The notes beneath the pieces were generated by a model that worked only from the letters and a program-made list of their open reading frames with translations, was not told the origin of the DNA and searched no databases. A program made the translations under genes and the position numbers. Below are positions 13,778 through 16,718 of a stretch of DNA of 16,718 nucleotides, piece after piece. Numbering within the stretch: the first letter of the stretch is position 1; every line of letters starts with the position of its first letter. This stretch comes from an uncultured Eggerthellaceae bacterium (GTDB lineage Bacteria; Actinomycetota; Coriobacteriia; Coriobacteriales; Eggerthellaceae), in NCBI GenBank assembly GCA_946618265.1, contig CAMOLA010000044.1, positions 1-16,718 of the forward strand, read 5' to 3'.

Positions 13778-14554
13778 ATGACTAAGAATTATTTTGACTT
13801 GACCGACAACGTTGCGATTGTGACTGGCGCTTCCGGTGGCTTGGGCGTGCAGATGGCCAAGGCTCTTGCGAACCAGGGTTGCAAGATCGTCGTCATGGCC
13901 CGCCGTCAGGAGAAAATCGATGCTGTAGCCGCTGAAATCGCGGAAGAGTACGGCGTCGAGACCGCTGCCATCCGCTGTGACATCACCGACACCGATAACG
14001 TCAATGCTGCCGTCGACGAGGCGCTCGAGAAATTCGGCCGCATCGACATCGTCGTCAACAACGCCGGCACCGGCGCCGTCGCGCCTGCCGAGGACATCAC
14101 CGACGAGCAGTTCGACAACGAGATGCAGATCGACCTCTTCGGCACGTTCAAGGTTGCCCGCGCCGTGGCCAAGAAGGCCATGATTCCCGCGAAGTACGGC
14201 CGCGTCATCAACATCGCGTCGATGTACGGCCTGGTCGGCAACAAGGTCGCCGGTTCGGCACCATACCATGCGGCCAAGGGCGGCGTCGTCAACCTCACCC
14301 GCGCGCTCGCGGCTGAGTGGGGCAAGTACAACATCACCGTCAACGCCATCTGCCCGGGTTATTTCTACACGCCGCTCACCAAGGAGACGCTCGATTCCGA
14401 ATTCTTCCAGCAGAACGCAAAGACCATGATCCCCATGGAGCGTTACGGCAACGAGGGCGAGCTCGACAGCACCGCCATCTTCCTGGCTTCCCCGGCTTCG
14501 ACCTACGTCACCGGCGTCATGGTTCCCGTCGACGGCGGTTATACCTGCATGTAA
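13778..14554 (+). CDS. Short-chain dehydrogenase/reductase (SDR), classical type
   Basis: A 258-residue NAD(P)-dependent oxidoreductase of typical SDR length. The cofactor loop is TGASGGLG (16-23), the structural NNAG is at 94-97, and the catalytic residues are Ser148 (NIASMYG) and Tyr163/Lys167 (YHAAKG). After the second strand the sequence reads ARRQEK, and the arginines there favour NADP(H) over NAD(H). The end, VTGVMVPVDGGYTCM, is the usual SDR C-terminus. Overall it looks like the gluconate 5-dehydrogenase/3-oxoacyl reductase/hydroxysteroid dehydrogenase group; the substrate cannot be assigned. AAGGAGG precedes the ATG and codon use looks like a well-expressed gene. It is a single-gene unit, with an AT-rich promoter region before it and a terminator after it. 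Confidence 0.92.
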   Translation: MTKNYFDLTDNVAIVTGASGGLGVQMAKALANQGCKIVVMARRQEKIDAVAAEIAEEYGVETAAIRCDITDTDNVNAAVDEALEKFGRIDIVVNNAGTGAVAPAEDITDEQFDNEMQIDLFGTFKVARAVAKKAMIPAKYGRVINIASMYGLVGNKVAGSAPYHAAKGGVVNLTRALAAEWGKYNITVNAICPGYFYTPLTKETLDSEFFQQNAKTMIPMERYGNEGELDSTAIFLASPASTYVTGVMVPVDGGYTCM

Positions 14555-14582
14555 TCAGGCATGTAGCATTTCTCTAAACGCG

Positions 14583-14612
14583 AGAAAGGCCACCTTGCGA
14601 GGTGGCCTTTCT
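14583..14612 (+). terminator. Hairpin terminator after the dehydrogenase gene
   Basis: AGAAAGGCCACCT (14583-14595) pairs perfectly with AGGTGGCCTTTCT (14600-14612) around a four-base loop. The T tract is within the 3' arm (CCTTTCT) and only GTATAAT follows, so strength is uncertain. Confidence 0.75.
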
Positions 14613-14613
14613 G

Positions 14614-14619
14614 TATAAT
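14614..14619 (+). promoter_or_regulatory. -10 box for the hypothetical gene at 14655
   Basis: A perfect TATAAT sits one base after the terminator stem. It would start transcription near 14626, leaving a short leader with the AAGGAG ribosome site at 14644-14649. No convincing -35 was found. Confidence 0.45.
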
Positions 14620-14654
14620 CAGAGAGGGTAAAAAGAACTGCTTAAGGAGCATCC

Positions 14655-15266
14655 TTGAAGAACAACCGCGTTTACATGCAAGTCGGAGTTGCTGACAAGC
14701 GAGAAGATTTCAAGCTCTGGTACGCCGATGGAGACGAGTTCCTTACGGTAACGAAAGAAGACTGGAACGACGAGAAGTGCCGTGCCGAAATCTACAATCG
14801 GTTCGGCGGACAGATGGCGCGCATCAAGCCCGACCCGAAGTGCATGACATACAACGTCGGCGTCGAACGTTACGAGTACGAGCTCCATACGTACCTGCTG
14901 TTCGAGCACTACTTCTTTAAGGGTATGCTGTGGGACATCCAGGGCAGCTTGGAAGACTCCCAGATGGATTTCCGGAACGAGGGCACGGGCAAGCTCGACG
15001 TGCGCATCAGCACCGTCAAGTTCAAGGACAAGGGCAAATGCTACGAGATCAAGGTCAAGGACCTTGCCAAGCTGCGCATCGCCGCCTGCTGCGTGATCGC
15101 CATGGCCCTCAAGGAAAGCTACAAGAGCGTGAGCGAGGGCGAGCCCGTCGAAGACGAGAAGTTCTGGAAGAAGTGGAAGAAGATCGTATTCGGCGACAAG
15201 GGCATTACCTATGAGGAGATCGTCGCCATGCGCGAAGCACGCGAGGCGGAAAGGCTTTCGCGATAA
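14655..15266 (+). CDS. Hypothetical protein, possible tubby/LURP-one-like fold
   Basis: A 203-residue protein with a TTG start at 14655, supported by AAGGAG five bases upstream; the next in-frame ATG would remove seven residues. It is soluble and rich in charged and aromatic residues, without a signal peptide. The pattern WDIQGSLEDSQMDFRNE, then VRISTVKFKDKGKCYEIKVK, then LRIAACCVIAMAL, resembles the end of LURP-one/tubby-C-terminal domains: a beta sheet whose last segment is a buried hydrophobic helix. This is a weak, memory-based resemblance. The C-terminal ~50 residues are a charged helical tail (FWKKWKKIVF and then EAREAERLSR). I do not recognise a function. It is flanked by its own promoter and terminator. 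Confidence 0.8.
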   Translation: MKNNRVYMQVGVADKREDFKLWYADGDEFLTVTKEDWNDEKCRAEIYNRFGGQMARIKPDPKCMTYNVGVERYEYELHTYLLFEHYFFKGMLWDIQGSLEDSQMDFRNEGTGKLDVRISTVKFKDKGKCYEIKVKDLAKLRIAACCVIAMALKESYKSVSEGEPVEDEKFWKKWKKIVFGDKGITYEEIVAMREAREAERLSR

Positions 15267-15304
15267 AGAAGGGTAGGACCACGCGCTATTCTTTCCTGAA
15301 GGCG

Positions 15305-15355
15305 AAGAATCCCCGTGAAGCGGCTAACTCAGATAACTGCTTCACGGGGATTCTT
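15305..15355. terminator. Long hairpin between convergent genes, probable bidirectional terminator
   Basis: AAGAATCCCCGTGAAGC (15305-15321) pairs perfectly with its complement at 15339-15355: 17 base pairs with a 17-base loop. The 3' arm ends GATTCTT on the plus strand and the same on the minus strand, so it may stop transcription from both the gene ending at 15266 and the minus-strand gene ending at 15402. Confidence 0.7.
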
Positions 15356-15401
15356 GTCTACGGCTCAAGATGACGTGGCACCCTGTAATCAACCTTGGGG
15401 G

Positions 15402-15743
15402 CTACTTCTCAATTTCGCCGTTGTTCCAAGCGTCGAGCGTTTCCCTTGAAATGCCGTTTGCCTGGCGGTAACCGTCCATCTTGCTCTTCTTGCGCGAGGC
15501 GTGCATGAGCTTGATGCCGGAAAGGCCGGCAAGAACCATGGCAGTCAGGTAGAGCATGGCGCGAACGGCGACGTTGCTATCGTCGAGCACGCCCATCTGG
15601 TAGGCGAGGGCGTTGTACACGACGATGAACACGGCCATCACGGCAATCGACCCGAAGCCGATCAACTGGTCGCGTTTGTATTCTTTCGCGAGCTTGTCTA
15701 TTTCCCTGAGAGCGGCACGCTGCTTTTTGGAAATCTTTGCCAC
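15402..15743 (-). CDS. Small membrane protein with two helices, unknown function
   Basis: A 113-residue protein. The GTG start is supported by AAGGAG five to six bases upstream on the minus strand. Residues 1-26 are basic and helical (KKQRAALREIDKLAKEYKRD). Two hydrophobic segments follow, around residues 28-48 (IGFGSIAVMAVFIVVYNALA) and 60-80 (VRAMLYLTAMVLAGLSGIKL), and then a polar cytoplasmic tail. Both ends are probably cytoplasmic by the positive-inside rule. I do not recognise the family. It is convergent with the preceding gene and is separated from the MFS gene behind it by that gene's terminator. Confidence 0.7.
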   Translation of the reverse strand: MAKISKKQRAALREIDKLAKEYKRDQLIGFGSIAVMAVFIVVYNALAYQMGVLDDSNVAVRAMLYLTAMVLAGLSGIKLMHASRKKSKMDGYRQANGISRETLDAWNNGEIEK

Positions 15744-15780
15744 CGTTACTCCTTAGTTGATTGAAAGAATGGTTCGACTC

Positions 15781-15786
15781 AGTATA
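15781..15786 (-). promoter_or_regulatory. -10 box TATACT for the small membrane protein gene
   Basis: On the minus strand this reads TATACT, placing the start about 30 bases before the GTG at 15743. It is flanked by the inverted repeat GGTTCGA (15771-15777) and TCGAACC (15803-15809), which could be an operator. Confidence 0.45.
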
Positions 15787-15836
15787 TCAAAGAGCTCAGC
15801 GTTCGAACCGTAGGTGCACTATCGTGCAGATAAAGA

Positions 15837-15862
15837 GGAAGGCTCCCTTGCGGGAGCCTTCC
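15837..15862 (-). terminator. Terminator of the MFS transporter gene
   Basis: GGAAGGCTCCC (15837-15847) pairs perfectly with GGGAGCCTTCC (15852-15862) around four bases. Read on the minus strand it is followed by TCTTTAT, and it lies 45 bases after the MFS stop. Confidence 0.8.
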
Positions 15863-15906
15863 AATCACCGTGCCTTAGTAGCGGGCAAAGTGAGCGTTGC
15901 TGAGAA

Positions 15907-16718
15907 CTAGTCCTTCTTGAGAGCCAGCGGGCCGGCGAAGATGAAGAAGAACAGGAACGGCAGCAACATGCCGGTTGCCATGAGCGGCAGAGCCATCGGC
16001 GTCTTGGAGAACGGCATTCCGCCGAACATATCGGCAGGAAGCAGCGGCATGACGATGCACAGGATGGCGAGCAGCGCCACGATGACCATCATGATGCCGA
16101 AACGCGTGGTTCCGGTATCGCCGTCATCGCCAGAGGCCTCGGCGGCCAGCTGGTCCATGGTCTTACCACCGGTCTCACGCACGAACAGGAGTGTGCAGAT
16201 GAAGCCGAGGACGAACGGGATGCACAAGGTGAGCACCACGACGGACCAATCCGGGATGGTTTGCAGCGCGCCGATCGCCTTCTCGATAGCGGCAGGGTCG
16301 GCATTCTTGACAGAAGCCGTAGCTGCACCCTCGATGTTCTGCTGGAACGTCTGAGAAGCAGCCTGGATGGCGGGGTCGGTGCTCTGGATGCCGGCATCGC
16401 CATAGACGGGGTTCGCAACGCGCAGAGCGCCAGCAAACGCGCCGAGGACGATGGACGATCCGGAACCGCCGAAGCGGGCGAACGCCTGGCACCAGGCAAC
16501 GCCGGTGTTACGGATGGCAGTCGGATAGGACTCGGGCATCAGCGGCTGGACAGCGGTGATGGCGTAGTTCAGAGCGAAGCCGAACACGAGCATCAGGATC
16601 GTGTACAGAACCAGCTTGGACTGCGTCGGGTCCCAAACGATGAAGAACGAGCACAGTGCGATTGCGATGATGCAGGCAATCCACGAAGCGGCGAGGTTCT
16701 TCTTACGGCCGATACGGT
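15907..16718 (-). CDS. MFS transporter, C-terminal half (runs off the window)
   Basis: About 269 residues are visible; the frame stays open to the window end, so the start lies beyond it. The first residues, RIGRKKNL, are the conserved MFS cytoplasmic loop between paired helices. After two helices comes PESYPTAIRNTGV, the sugar/metabolite:H+ symporter-type motif (PE-x-x-PT-x-x-R). An extracytoplasmic insert of about 60 residues, rich in Ala, Gln and Asn, precedes the next helix, and RETGGKTMDQL matches the usual MFS end motif. Unusually, the protein continues through a polar linker (SGDDGDTGTTR) into about two more helices (IMMVIVALLAILCIVMPLL and LPLMATGMLLPFLFFFIFA), ending LKKD. The substrate is unknown. 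Confidence 0.85.
   Translation of the reverse strand, partial: RIGRKKNLAASWIACIIAIALCSFFIVWDPTQSKLVLYTILMLVFGFALNYAITAVQPLMPESYPTAIRNTGVAWCQAFARFGGSGSSIVLGAFAGALRVANPVYGDAGIQSTDPAIQAASQTFQQNIEGAATASVKNADPAAIEKAIGALQTIPDWSVVVLTLCIPFVLGFICTLLFVRETGGKTMDQLAAEASGDDGDTGTTRFGIMMVIVALLAILCIVMPLLPADMFGGMPFSKTPMALPLMATGMLLPFLFFFIFAGPLALKKD

Noticed and set aside
15800..15809. Possible LexA/SOS box around GTTCGAAC
   Set aside because: The Gram-positive SOS box has GAAC and GTTC in the opposite order with a four-base gap; here the halves are joined directly and reversed.
15771..15825. GGTTCGA and GTTCGAACC resembling tRNA T-loops
   Set aside because: The flanking five-base stems do not pair and no acceptor stem or anticodon arm can be built; the sequence fits a promoter-flanking inverted repeat better.

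Overview
The window looks like chromosome from a GC-rich, high-GC Gram-positive bacterium. The coding style (strong G/C third positions, GTG/TTG starts, leaderless-type promoters with a -10 hexamer about 7 bases before the start codon) and the gene types suggest an actinobacterium, probably Coriobacteriia/Eggerthellaceae. That placement is inference; no 16S rRNA or other marker gene is present. There is no stretch over 300 bases without a gene, and no insertion sequence, CRISPR array, rRNA or tRNA was found.

Region by region. (1) 1-4982, plus strand: a compact transport operon with two FtsX/MacB-fold ABC modules. The first has a permease (cut by the window edge), a second permease and an ATPase. 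The second begins with an FMN-binding lipoprotein carrying a flavinylation motif, followed by a permease and an ATPase. Similar permease/ATPase sets accompany FTR1/P19-type iron uptake loci; the iron permease itself, if present, would lie upstream of the window. (2) 5023-5451: a SlyD-like FKBP prolyl isomerase, followed by a palindromic repeat and a strong terminator. (3) 5592-9629: a Wzx/MATE-like membrane flippase with an apparently leaderless GTG start, an NAD+ synthetase whose glutaminase half has lost its catalytic residues, and serine O-acetyltransferase. (4) 9630-9731: two long palindromes between convergent genes. (5) 9732-10911: divergent queD (minus) and thrH-like phosphatase (plus). 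(6) 10912-11180: four palindromes arranged A-B-A'-B'. (7) 11181-13674: a divergent Elp3 (radical SAM + GNAT) and a Trm9/ALKBH8-like methyltransferase, whose start codons are only 34 bases apart and whose two -10 boxes form a perfect inverted repeat. (8) 13778-14554: a short-chain dehydrogenase. (9) 14655-15266: an unrecognised 203-residue protein, possibly of the tubby/LURP-one fold. (10) Minus strand to the end: a small two-helix membrane protein and the C-terminal half of an MFS transporter with extra helices.

The most interesting system is the Elp3/Trm9-like pair. In eukaryotes Elp3 builds cm5U and Trm9/ALKBH8 methylates it to mcm5U at the tRNA wobble position; here the two candidate genes are paired in a bacterium and share one tiny control region. 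Next are the NAD+ synthetase with a dead-looking glutaminase domain, and the family of odd-length near-perfect palindromes in intergenic gaps.
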